Assembly: GCA_026399015.1 (NCBI GenBank)
Contig: JAPLRS010000032.1
Span: 1-39,591, forward strand
Direction of reading: 5' to 3'
Source: Methylococcales bacterium
Lineage (GTDB): Bacteria > Pseudomonadota > Gammaproteobacteria > Methylococcales > Methylomonadaceae
DNA length: 39,591 bases
Part shown: piece after piece, positions 1 to 7,992 of the stretch
How positions within the stretch are numbered: position 1 is the stretch's first letter
Layout of the letters: every line of letters begins with the position of its first letter
The notes under the pieces: generated by a model
The model's input: only the letters and a program-made list of their open reading frames with translations
Database searches by the model: none
What the model was told of the DNA's origin: nothing
Translations under genes and position numbers: made by a program

Positions 1-602
1 ATAACCATAAAAACACAATAAATAACTGAAATTTAAGTAAATTTATAAATAAACAAAACACACACAAGACAATAAAAAAGTTAAGATAATTTAAGAAAAC
101 AAGATAAATATGTAGTTTTTTTCGCGGGAATTATTTGTTAATCATGAAAAAACACGGAGTGTTATAGGATTTATTTATTTTAATAAAAAATAGGAAGGAA
201 AAGCTCGGGTGGGAAGCACAAAGATGGGAACAAAGAAGATCTCAATGCGGAGAACAAAAAATAAAGAACAAAAAGAAACCTACCAAGACCAAGACTTAGA
301 CTTAGAATAGATTAAGAGAACCGAGGTTCACATTAAGGCAATAGAGCTTTGGTTGTTATTAATTTCAAGCATCTAGTTAGAAAAGTTAATATTTAGCCGT
401 ATTTATTTGGATTTCTTAGATACTAGGCAAACTTTTTTGGGAAATTTGGGCTAACAGTTGCTAACAGATTGATTGTAATTTAAGATGCTAAAAAAAGCCT
501 TGCATGTAGATGTAAGGCTTTTTTTTATGCCTGAAAAGCGTTTTGTTAAAGCGTGAAAGGGATAGTGATACAGTCATCATTTTATAAAAAGGACATTGCA
601 TT
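1..602. other. Non-coding stretch, purine-rich, ending in a terminator
   Basis: I see no convincing coding region here. Positions 1-180 are very AT-rich. Roughly 183-306 are strikingly poor in T on the + strand (mostly A and G) and finish with a hexamer array, two copies of CCAAGA then two of CTTAGA (283-306). The octamer GCTAACAG occurs twice in tandem (450-457 and 460-467). A strong rho-independent terminator lies at 491-526, although no gene precedes it in the window. It therefore ends either an untranslated RNA or a transcript entering from the left. The promoter of the desaturase gene should lie between 527 and 590. Confidence 0.6.
491..526 (+). terminator. Rho-independent terminator with no visible upstream gene
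   Basis: The arms GCCTTGCAT and ATGTAAGGC form a 9-bp stem with one G-T wobble around a GTAG loop. They are flanked by six A before and eight T after, so the A/T tracts extend the stem. It fits + strand transcription best. It separates the purine-rich leader from the desaturase gene. Confidence 0.8.
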
Positions 603-1727
603 TTGAGTTTACAAAGTTATCAATCGGTCGATCGTAATCAATTGGCTAAAGACATTAGAGAAATACATAAACAATCGTTAGCCGATACAGGAATTGATGA
701 TTTTAAACATTTATCAAGAATGGAACGCTGGGGTAAAGTGTGTACGTTGGTTGGATATGGGACCGCGTGGATTGTGCCTAACCCTATTTCTGCATTACTA
801 ATTAGTCAAGGTAGTTTTACTCGCTGGACCCAAGTTGGGCATCCGATTAGTCATCGAGCCTATAACAAAATAGCGGGTGAAAAAGTAAATTATACAAGTA
901 AAAAATTTGCCCAAGGTTGGCGAAGATTTTTAGATTGGCCAGATTGGATGACTTTAGCAGGCTGGCATTATGAGCATGATAATTTACACCATTATCGTTT
1001 AGGAGAAACAAAAGACCCTAACAATGCTCAGCATAATATGGAATGGCTAAGGCAATCAAAATTGCCCATGTGGCAACGCTACTTCTTGGTAGCACTTTTT
1101 TCTGGTATTTGGAAGATAGCTTATTACACTCCTAGAACACATAAAGAATTATGTTTAAGTGCAGCAGAACAGAATGGTGAGCCAGAACCTGTTATGACTC
1201 GGTTAGGGGGTTGGAGTTTTTTTACTAAGCAGGGGAGGGCTTTATGGTTGCAAAGTATTCTGCCATATGTATTGTATCGATTTGTAGCATTGCCATTGTT
1301 GTTTTTACCATTGGGTAGTACGGCTGTTATAAGTGTATTGATTAACTCAATCTTGGCTGAAATATTAACAAATATGCATAGCTTTTTGGTGATGATGCCA
1401 AATCATGCGGGTGATGATGTGATGGCGTTTGATGATAGAACAGATGGCAAAGGGGAGTTTTATTTACGCCAAATATTAGGCTCTGTTAATTACCCTACTG
1501 GATCTAATTTTAATGATTTCTTTTATGGTTGGTTGAATTATCAAATTGAACATCATTTATGGCCAGATATGCCGTTAAGTCAATATCAAAAAGTACAACC
1601 TAAAGTGAAAGCTTTGTGCGAAAAACATAATATTCCTTACATCCAACAATCAGTTTTTAAACGGTTGTTGAAAGCTGTAAACATTATGGTAGGTAAAACA
1701 TCAATGCTTAAGTACCAGCCTGTTTAA
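603..1727 (+). CDS. Membrane fatty acid desaturase
   Basis: A 374-residue integral membrane di-iron desaturase, expected to insert a double bond into an acyl chain at the inner membrane. The histidine motifs are visible: HPISH at 80-84, HYEHDNLHH at 122-130 and QIEHH at 314-318. The last is typical of the front-end/linoleoyl-type desaturases, in which Q often replaces the first His. The first box is HxxxH rather than a plain HDxxH. Hydrophobic segments lie around residues 45-70 and 205-255. The start is TTG, chosen because AAAAAGGA (586-593) sits nine bases upstream and no in-frame ATG is nearby. The next gene, a membrane acyltransferase, begins 16 bases after the stop, so the two are probably co-transcribed. 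Substrate and regioselectivity cannot be read from sequence. Confidence 0.85.
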   Translation: MSLQSYQSVDRNQLAKDIREIHKQSLADTGIDDFKHLSRMERWGKVCTLVGYGTAWIVPNPISALLISQGSFTRWTQVGHPISHRAYNKIAGEKVNYTSKKFAQGWRRFLDWPDWMTLAGWHYEHDNLHHYRLGETKDPNNAQHNMEWLRQSKLPMWQRYFLVALFSGIWKIAYYTPRTHKELCLSAAEQNGEPEPVMTRLGGWSFFTKQGRALWLQSILPYVLYRFVALPLLFLPLGSTAVISVLINSILAEILTNMHSFLVMMPNHAGDDVMAFDDRTDGKGEFYLRQILGSVNYPTGSNFNDFFYGWLNYQIEHHLWPDMPLSQYQKVQPKVKALCEKHNIPYIQQSVFKRLLKAVNIMVGKTSMLKYQPV

Positions 1728-1743
1728 AATTGGATGTCGTGCT

Positions 1744-2874
1744 GTGCAAAACAAAAATCACATTGCCTTTTTAGATAGTATTAGAGGCCTTGCGGCACTT
1801 GCGGTTATAAATGAGCATTTTGTTATTGCTTATGGTTTGCCGTGTAAAGAGATGCGGTGTCAACGTATTTTAGATTATTCGCCTTTACATATAGGGTGGG
1901 ATGGTGGTGCGGCAGTTTCGATGTTTTTTATATTGAGTGGTTTAGTTTTATCGCTTAAATATTTTCGTTTGAGTGAGATTCCCGCCTTAGGTTCTTTGCA
2001 ATTGACTTCTTATATTATCGGGCGGTTGTTTAGAATTTGGTTGCCTTATTCCGTAGTGGTTTTAGTCAGTATTTTTTTGTATCAACACACACTTGAAGCG
2101 ACAGCCTTAAAAACTTTATTATCTCCTAGTGATTGGATTAATAATCTTTGGCGTAGTCATTCTTTAAGCTATGAGGATATGGCAAGTGAATTATTTTTAC
2201 TAAAATTACCTTCTAGTATTGTTCTGTTACCACAGGGATGGACTTTATCAATTGAACTAGTTATTTCTTTGTTATTACCTATTGGATTAGTATTGGTCGA
2301 TAGGGGAATAAATTGGTTGGTAATCTTTACACTGATTTTAGTGCTTTTTTTAGGCGTATCACCTTTTTTACTACATTTTTTATTGGGTTTGATGATCGCA
2401 AGATATTACAGGCGTATTGTCAGTTATTTAAGTATTAGAGTGTGGTTACGGCGTTTGCTTTTCTTTGTTGGGTTAATTCTTTATACATTAGGAAATACTA
2501 TACCTAAAGTATTTGGAGAAAACTTTATCTGGATAGCGACGGGTATTGGAGCGAGTTTAATCATTATATATGTTATAAGTTCAATACGTATGCAAGGTAT
2601 TTTATCGGTGTGTGGTTTACGATTTATAGGTAAAGTATCTTATAGCGCATACTTAATTCATATGGCTGTTTTAATTTGTATAACACCCTATTTATTGAGT
2701 ACTTTAGAGTTATTAATAAGCAATTTTAATGAATTGTGGATTACAGGATGGTTTTTGACACTTGTCGTTGTGCAATTTTTGTCTTGCGTGTTTTATTACA
2801 GCTTGGAATTACCCAGTATTAGACTTGGTGGATGGGTGATTAGCTTGATAAATGCCAAAGTAAAAGTCAATTAG
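1744..2874 (+). CDS. Acyltransferase 3 family membrane protein (OafA/YrhL-like)
   Basis: A 376-residue polytopic membrane protein. The N-terminus has the family signature FLDSIRGLAALAVINEH, which includes the R and H expected in acyltransferase-3 proteins, followed by about ten hydrophobic segments. Members transfer acetyl or other acyl groups from the cytoplasm onto cell-surface sugars such as O-antigen or exopolysaccharide. No C-terminal SGNH domain is present. The GTG start follows the desaturase stop by 16 bases and has only a weak ribosome site (GGA at 1732-1734), which suggests translational coupling. The acceptor is unknown. Linkage to a desaturase hints at lipid or surface-glycan modification, but that is inference. 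Confidence 0.85.
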   Translation: MQNKNHIAFLDSIRGLAALAVINEHFVIAYGLPCKEMRCQRILDYSPLHIGWDGGAAVSMFFILSGLVLSLKYFRLSEIPALGSLQLTSYIIGRLFRIWLPYSVVVLVSIFLYQHTLEATALKTLLSPSDWINNLWRSHSLSYEDMASELFLLKLPSSIVLLPQGWTLSIELVISLLLPIGLVLVDRGINWLVIFTLILVLFLGVSPFLLHFLLGLMIARYYRRIVSYLSIRVWLRRLLFFVGLILYTLGNTIPKVFGENFIWIATGIGASLIIIYVISSIRMQGILSVCGLRFIGKVSYSAYLIHMAVLICITPYLLSTLELLISNFNELWITGWFLTLVVVQFLSCVFYYSLELPSIRLGGWVISLINAKVKVN

Positions 2875-2964
2875 ATTCGGTTTTAGCTCTTGTGATTTAG
2901 GCGTCTAAAGCCTATTATCATATTAGGATTATTTATTGGTTTGAAATTTAAATAGGAAGGTAAG

Positions 2965-3597
2965 ATGAGCGCTGAGCAACAAGATATTAAAGTTTGGGAT
3001 ATTTTAGTTCGTATTTTTCATTGGTCTCTTGTTATCGCATTTAGTACAGCGTATCTCACCAGCGAAGAAGACAATATCTATCATATCTATGCAGGTTATA
3101 CCGTTTTAGGCTTGATAGTATTTAGGGTTTTTTGGGGTTTTTTTGGTAGTAAATATGCGAGATTTCGTAGTTTTATGACATCACCTTTTGCCATGTTTGA
3201 TTATGTGAATAATCTTTCTTCAAAAAATCCCAAGCGTTATATTGGTCATAATCCAGCAGGTGGATGGATGGTGGTTGTCATGCTTATAACATTATTTTTT
3301 GTTACTTTTAGTGGGCTTGAAATTTACGCTTTAGAAAAAAATAAAGGTCCCTTATCAATAGAAGTTGGGTCAATAACCCCTATAGCATCTGCATATGCAA
3401 AAGAGGACGAGGAACAAAAAGTAATTGTGGATACTACTGAAGAAGATGAAGAATATTGGGAGGAAGTTCATGAAACTGCCACAAATTTTATGCTTTTCTT
3501 GATAGTTGTACATATTGCAGGTGTTGTTGTTACCAGCAAGATTCATAATGAAAGTTTAGCAAAAGCCATGCTGACTGGAAAAAAGAGAAATAAGTAA
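2965..3597 (+). CDS. Cytochrome b561 family protein
   Basis: A 210-residue four-helix membrane cytochrome of the b561 / Ni-Fe-hydrogenase b-subunit family, which passes electrons between the quinone pool and a partner using two b haems. Candidate haem ligands are H19 (FHWS), H40 (YHIYAGY), H169 (HETATN) and H183 (VVHIAG), the expected pattern. The loop between helices 3 and 4 (about residues 130-165) is unusually acidic, with runs of Asp and Glu. That loop may dock a basic soluble partner such as cytochrome c. No partner gene is adjacent. The start has a clear AGGAAGG (2954-2960) ahead of ATG. The gene stands alone, 90 bases after the acyltransferase. Confidence 0.85.
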   Translation: MSAEQQDIKVWDILVRIFHWSLVIAFSTAYLTSEEDNIYHIYAGYTVLGLIVFRVFWGFFGSKYARFRSFMTSPFAMFDYVNNLSSKNPKRYIGHNPAGGWMVVVMLITLFFVTFSGLEIYALEKNKGPLSIEVGSITPIASAYAKEDEEQKVIVDTTEEDEEYWEEVHETATNFMLFLIVVHIAGVVVTSKIHNESLAKAMLTGKKRNK

Positions 3598-3723
3598 TAC
3601 TCGCTTAATTGATTAAATTATAGTTATTTCATGTTGCTAGAGAACAAACTAAAAACGGATAGTAATTTGATGTTATTTTTTAGGACAATATACGACTACT
3701 ATATTGGTTATATTATTGAACAC

Positions 3724-4746
3724 TCATTCAAAATGCTTTTGGAGTATTTTTAATAAATTAATAACCTGATTTTTAGCTAAATTGTCACCTATTAAGTGTT
3801 TTAGGGCGCTGCCAAAACCGCTGACTTGATCTGTAAAAGTCCGGTTAGTATAAAAAACCAAGGTCCCGTCTTTATAGGGTAAGCAGACAATCATGAGCTG
3901 GTTAGCATTAAATGAATGGGCTGCGTAAAATTGCCGGGCTAAGATTAATTCTCCATTTGATTCGCTTGTAATAAAACGATGCGTCAAAATACCAGAAGGT
4001 CTGTCTTGAACTATTCGATTACTCCAAGTGTAAGACTCTTCAACGCCAATTGGAATTGCTATGTTTGGATGGTTTTGCCATGCCTTAAAAAGCTCTGGAA
4101 AGTATAATTTAAGAGGGTCTTGTGCCATTGCAGCAGTTTGTAATTCAGCGCCTGGATTAACAAAAGTATTATCACCTCGGTCATAAGGATCTATCCCCTT
4201 TAAGCCATTTTTGAGATAGGCTTGCCAACGTTGCCATAAAATTTGTCTGTAAAGTCTTGATGCAATATTCGGTTGTTTAGTGTCCGATGAGCTAATTAAA
4301 TTGAACTCTTGAGTAGATAGATTAAATTGCATTCCAGGGGTGGCATGTAAAAACTCAGACTCTTCATTAGCACTTTTTTGTAAATTAAAATTGTTAAATT
4401 TATTTTGGTTTTCTGTTAAGGGAATGATCTCACCATTAATTATAAGTGGATCTAACGATGCTAAACCGTCGTTTTTAATTAGAGCACTAACTTGATGTGG
4501 TTGGGTCGGTAAATAAATGATTACACCAGCAGTGAGTTCTGTTTCTCCACTACTATTCACATCAAATAAGACAACGTTTCCATTAGTTATATTATTTATT
4601 TGTTGATGATTAACACCTAGTTGCTCTAATAGTGTTTGGGCTGAAGGCATTTTAGCACTAGTATTTGAGCCTATTAAACACAGGGTAATAAAAAGTAATA
4701 AGTTAGACCAATAATTAGAACGTTTTATATAAAATGATTTATGCAT
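3724..4746 (-). CDS. Secreted protein of unknown function
   Basis: A 340-residue protein I do not recognise. It begins with a likely Sec signal peptide: basic residues, a hydrophobic stretch around 15-27, and a possible cleavage after SNTSA near 31. The remainder is soluble, with no cysteine-rich, repeat or transmembrane features that I can see. A central segment (about 165-215) is rich in Trp, Arg and Gln. It is divergent from the lipoprotein hydrolase at 4893, with about 146 bases between the two starts, and converges on the cytochrome b561 gene. Export to the periplasm or beyond is the only supportable statement. Confidence 0.7.
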   Translation of the reverse strand: MHKSFYIKRSNYWSNLLLFITLCLIGSNTSAKMPSAQTLLEQLGVNHQQINNITNGNVVLFDVNSSGETELTAGVIIYLPTQPHQVSALIKNDGLASLDPLIINGEIIPLTENQNKFNNFNLQKSANEESEFLHATPGMQFNLSTQEFNLISSSDTKQPNIASRLYRQILWQRWQAYLKNGLKGIDPYDRGDNTFVNPGAELQTAAMAQDPLKLYFPELFKAWQNHPNIAIPIGVEESYTWSNRIVQDRPSGILTHRFITSESNGELILARQFYAAHSFNANQLMIVCLPYKDGTLVFYTNRTFTDQVSGFGSALKHLIGDNLAKNQVINLLKILQKHFE

Positions 4747-4892
4747 AATTGTAGCTTGTTAGTTTTATAATTGAACTTATTTTAATCATAAAAGTCCTAT
4801 AGTTTTTATGGGCATTATCTTGGTGTTGTTGCCATTTGCAGGCTGATAATAAAACGAGCTTAGATTTCATTTTATTTCTTGGAGCCTTATCA

Positions 4893-5798
4893 ATGTACCT
4901 TAAACTTGTTTTTACTTCGATTATTTTTTCTTTGCTTGTTGGTTGCACTAGTTTAGGACAAATTAAGACTACTGAAATTTTAGTCAAGGATGCGTCAAAT
5001 TTATCATTAAATGATTTATCAGTTTTAGGTTCTGAAGAAGTTATTTCGACCCGATTGAAAGTGATGCATCAGGGCGAGGCGTTAACTATTAATTTATATA
5101 AGCCCGTACGTAATATCCTTAAAGGACCTAGTGTCGTGTTTTTGCCTGGCAGGATGGCAAGTGATGATCAATATGACAGTTATGCTCGTGTGTTAGCTTC
5201 AAGAGGTATTATCGTGGCGGTTCGTGGCTGGTATTCATTATTTAAAACTGATCTTGAATTAGCTCATGATGCGAAAATTATAGCTGATTGGTTAATAAAG
5301 ACTCAGGGCGTAGATGATAAAAATATTGGGGTAGCAGGGCATTCGATGGGAGCAAAGGATGCGGTTTTAGCAGCTACTCAATACGGCATATTTAAAAGTG
5401 TTGTAGCCATTGATCCGGATGATAATGGCAATGTATCTGTGGTAAAAAATTACGTTGCTTCCTTAAAAGTGCCTTTGTTGTTGATAGGTGCTGAAGTGGC
5501 TTGGAAAGCAGTAAGTATCTGTGCACCCAAGGAAAATAATTATCAACGATTTTTTGAGCAGGCACCTGCTGGCACAATAGAGTTAACCTTGCTTGGTGCA
5601 GATCATGTACAAATGTTGGATAATCCTGATAGGTTTGGTTATGGTATATGTCGTTGTGGGACCGCCGATTCTCAGCAGGTCCGTATTACAGCTAGAAGAG
5701 CTACGGTAGGTTTTTTTATGCAACATTTATTAAGTGGGCCTAAACTCGCTACATCTAAAAGTAATGATGTCTTGATACGCGTTGCTCTAGCAAATTAA
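4893..5798 (+). CDS. Lipoprotein alpha/beta hydrolase (dienelactone hydrolase-like)
   Basis: A 301-residue predicted lipoprotein. The ATG at 4893 is preferred over an in-frame ATG 57 bases upstream because it has TTGGAG (4879-4884) at good spacing and directly begins a lipoprotein signal peptide, with lipobox LVGC and Cys17 as the lipidated residue. The hydrolase fold shows the nucleophile elbow GHSMG with Ser151, a candidate acid in the DPDD segment after the next strand, and a candidate His in ADHVQ. This resembles the dienelactone hydrolase / chlorophyllase-like group. The substrate is unknown. It ends 21 bases before the convergent DUF2156 gene. Confidence 0.8.
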   Translation: MYLKLVFTSIIFSLLVGCTSLGQIKTTEILVKDASNLSLNDLSVLGSEEVISTRLKVMHQGEALTINLYKPVRNILKGPSVVFLPGRMASDDQYDSYARVLASRGIIVAVRGWYSLFKTDLELAHDAKIIADWLIKTQGVDDKNIGVAGHSMGAKDAVLAATQYGIFKSVVAIDPDDNGNVSVVKNYVASLKVPLLLIGAEVAWKAVSICAPKENNYQRFFEQAPAGTIELTLLGADHVQMLDNPDRFGYGICRCGTADSQQVRITARRATVGFFMQHLLSGPKLATSKSNDVLIRVALAN

Positions 5799-5819
5799 AA
5801 TATGAAAAGTTGTTTGAAT

Positions 5820-6812
5820 TTAATCATTGTTAAGTGATTTAATAATCGCTTTGATACTGGAATAGTTTAAGTTCCTATTAGGAAAAATAAGATAAGAACC
5901 TTCTTGGGTTGGCTGAAATTTTTCCCAGAAAGTTTCATGGCCACCTAAATTAAAAAAATGTTTTGATGCACTGTAAATTCCCTTAGTAACCCATGTTAAA
6001 AGACTGTTAATCCCTGAGATTTTTCCTAATGTGGATTTTGGAATTGGGCCAATTGTAACTGATGTGCAATGCTCTGCTTCTAAGGTTTCTAAAGTAGAAA
6101 CAATAAGTAACTCAGATAGTCCATTAGGGCTATTTTGAGCAATCATAACATTATTTAATAACCAACTATTATCTTGAATTAGTTGGTTTAGTATTAGACT
6201 TCCTATAATTTGTCCATTTAATTCAGCATAAAACCAGCGTTTACCTTCTTTATCATTGAATGGAGTTGGTTGACATAAATGAATCTGCGGCCCCTTTCTA
6301 GCATTTTGCCAAGAATTAATAAGATTGATTATCGCTTGTTCGATGGTAATATCATTACCAAAATATTCTTTGACAATAACCCCTTTGTGTTGGCAGTTAT
6401 GAACTTTTTTACGCAAGGGTTTAAATTGTGACCCTGATTGCTTAATAGGGTTGTTACATGGATTGATTTTGAGAGTGCTGCCGAACTCAATTAATACCGC
6501 ATCTAAGTTTTGTGCAGTCCATAAAGAAAATTGTTCTGAAGCAATGATGTAAACAACCTTAATGTTATGCCGTGCGCAGTGGTCTTGAAAAGCAAGAGAT
6601 AAAGCAGTTTTATTTTCTGATGCGCAAACAGGGTCACCCAAAATTACTGCATTATTTGCAACTAATCTGTATCCAATTAACCCCGGAATATCTGGGTCAG
6701 TAAAGAATTTGCAGTTACTATCTAATATCCCTCCTGTACTAACTCCACCCCATTTTCTAACTAAAGTGAGTAACTCTTGTCGATTAAGTATTGAGGTTGC
6801 TAGTGAAGTCAC
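5820..6812 (-). CDS. DUF2156 / phosphatidylglycerol lysyltransferase C-terminal-like protein
   Basis: A 330-residue soluble protein matching the stand-alone version of the C-terminal domain of MprF (LPG_synthase_C, a double GNAT-like fold). Typical elements are a Gly-rich opening (RKWGGVSTGG), DPDIPGLIGYR, the ILGDPVC strand, and the closing GGHETFWEKFQP segment. MprF moves aminoacyl groups from tRNA to phosphatidylglycerol. This protein has no flippase membrane domain, so the acceptor may differ. The start is GTG with a poor ribosome site, so the N-terminus is uncertain. It has no operon partner: a convergent hydrolase is downstream and lexA is divergent upstream. Confidence 0.75.
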   Translation of the reverse strand: MTSLATSILNRQELLTLVRKWGGVSTGGILDSNCKFFTDPDIPGLIGYRLVANNAVILGDPVCASENKTALSLAFQDHCARHNIKVVYIIASEQFSLWTAQNLDAVLIEFGSTLKINPCNNPIKQSGSQFKPLRKKVHNCQHKGVIVKEYFGNDITIEQAIINLINSWQNARKGPQIHLCQPTPFNDKEGKRWFYAELNGQIIGSLILNQLIQDNSWLLNNVMIAQNSPNGLSELLIVSTLETLEAEHCTSVTIGPIPKSTLGKISGINSLLTWVTKGIYSASKHFFNLGGHETFWEKFQPTQEGSYLIFPNRNLNYSSIKAIIKSLNND

Positions 6813-7204
6813 GCTAAGTTCTCAGGTAAATAGTCAAATTTAGGATAATAGCAGAATGTGCGATTTTTGCTTGAAATGGATTTATTTTATAAAACCACAT
6901 AATCCTGTAGGTGTTTAATAAGTTGATTTTTATTAAGATGAGTGCAGTTCGAAAAAGTATAGCTAAGAAATAGTTATAGGTACAAAAATACGAATTGCTC
7001 AGGAGTTTTGTTTATTAAAGCGAGGTTTCATAAGTTTATGTATTTAAATGTCTATATATAGTTGATTTGCAAGTTCTTGAGCTACTTTATAGCTACAAAT
7101 AGACGTGTGATAAAGGTTTTGTTTTCTTTTTGTTCTCTTTTTCTTGCTTTTTAAGTAATTCTTGGTAAGATAAAACCAATTTAAAAGATAAGTCGGTTTT
7201 AATA
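6813..7204. other. Divergent intergenic region upstream of lexA
   Basis: This 392-base gap separates the starts of the DUF2156 gene (-) and the lexA-like gene (+). It must hold both promoters. A perfect 10-bp palindrome CTATATATAG lies at 7052-7061. It resembles the AT core of gammaproteobacterial SOS boxes but lacks the flanking CTG and CAG, so I do not call it an operator. A pyrimidine-rich tract lies at about 7118-7152. I see no other structure. Confidence 0.4.
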
Positions 7205-7825
7205 ATGAATGTATTGACCCGTAGGCAAAGAGAAATCTTTAATTATTTACGTGATAACGCAGACACATTTGCGTATCCACCTAGTTTAGATGAGCTATGT
7301 GAACGACTTGGAATGGCTTCTAGAGGGTCATTATATAAACATATAATAGCTCTAATTAACGCTGGTTTAGTAGAACCTTTTACAGGTAACAAGCAAGGTG
7401 GGATTAGATTAACAGTAGAAATCTTACAAGAAAACATTGAGTATGAAGAAAGATTACCTTTTGTAGGATCAATTGCAGCCGGTAAACCCATTGAAGCATT
7501 AGCAACGTTATCTTATATGACGGTTCCTGATGCATTAAAAACAGATAAGCCTTGTTATGTCTTACAGGTAAAAGGGGATTCTATGATTGATGCAGGAATT
7601 TACGACGGAGACTGGGTTGTTATAGAACAACGGGATTATGCTAAAAATGGTGAGATAGTGGTTGCATTAATTGAGAGTTCAGAAGCAACTCTTAAGTATA
7701 TAGAGCAGACTCCTGAAAAAATAGCTTTAATCCCTGCAAATACTAGTATGTCTGCTTTTTCTTATCATCCTGAGCAGGTGCAAATACAAGGTGTATTAGT
7801 AGGACAGATGCGTAGTTATAGATAA
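7205..7825 (+). CDS. lexA: LexA-type transcriptional repressor (S24 autoprotease)
   Basis: A 206-residue LexA-family protein. The N-terminal winged helix (about 1-70) opens with LTRRQREIF, as in LexA. The C-terminal S24 domain carries the Ala92-Gly93 self-cleavage site within GSIAAGKP, catalytic Ser126 in GDSM and Lys164 in ATLKYI. The spacing matches the E. coli A84-G85/S119/K156 arrangement closely. LexA represses DNA-damage genes until RecA filaments trigger self-cleavage. I see no perfect SOS box upstream, so autoregulation is not shown. A second, specialised LexA-like regulator is an alternative. A small ORF follows after 32 bases, and a WecA-like gene converges from the right. Confidence 0.8.
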   Translation: MNVLTRRQREIFNYLRDNADTFAYPPSLDELCERLGMASRGSLYKHIIALINAGLVEPFTGNKQGGIRLTVEILQENIEYEERLPFVGSIAAGKPIEALATLSYMTVPDALKTDKPCYVLQVKGDSMIDAGIYDGDWVVIEQRDYAKNGEIVVALIESSEATLKYIEQTPEKIALIPANTSMSAFSYHPEQVQIQGVLVGQMRSYR

Positions 7826-7857
7826 ATTTAAGAAAATTAATTAGTAGGAGAAATACG

Positions 7858-7992
7858 ATGCCAAACAAAATACATATGCACGATCAAGTAACTAATAAAG
7901 TTAATGAAATTATGAGTCATTACAAAAGAAAGCCTGTTGAACAAATCGTGTTTATTTTAAAAAACTTTATTAAACATCCATCTACAATTTAG
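7858..7992 (+). CDS. 44-aa small protein downstream of lexA
   Basis: A 44-codon ORF starting at ATG 7858, with an AGGAG (7846-7850) seven bases upstream, the best ribosome site in this neighbourhood. It lies 32 bases after the lexA-like stop and on the same strand, so it is probably co-transcribed. The product starts MPNKIHMHDQ and is basic, rich in Lys and His, with an amphipathic-looking segment VEQIVFILKNFIKHP near the C-terminus. Its TAG stop overlaps the stop of the convergent WecA-like gene by four bases, so the end is precisely placed. I do not recognise the family. It is far too short to be SulA, the classic lexA neighbour in pseudomonads. Confidence 0.55.
   Translation: MPNKIHMHDQVTNKVNEIMSHYKRKPVEQIVFILKNFIKHPSTI

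Noticed and set aside
491..526. Terminator as the end of a tRNA gene
   Set aside because: The preceding 100 bases have no T-loop, anticodon stem or CCA-type acceptor that would fold as tRNA.
4836..4892. Upstream in-frame start of the lipoprotein hydrolase
   Set aside because: It would add 19 residues before a perfect lipoprotein signal peptide and lacks the TTGGAG that serves ATG 4893.
4739..4987. 82-codon minus-strand ORF over the lipoprotein start
   Set aside because: It overlaps the well-supported lipoprotein gene and its ribosome site and shows no family signature.
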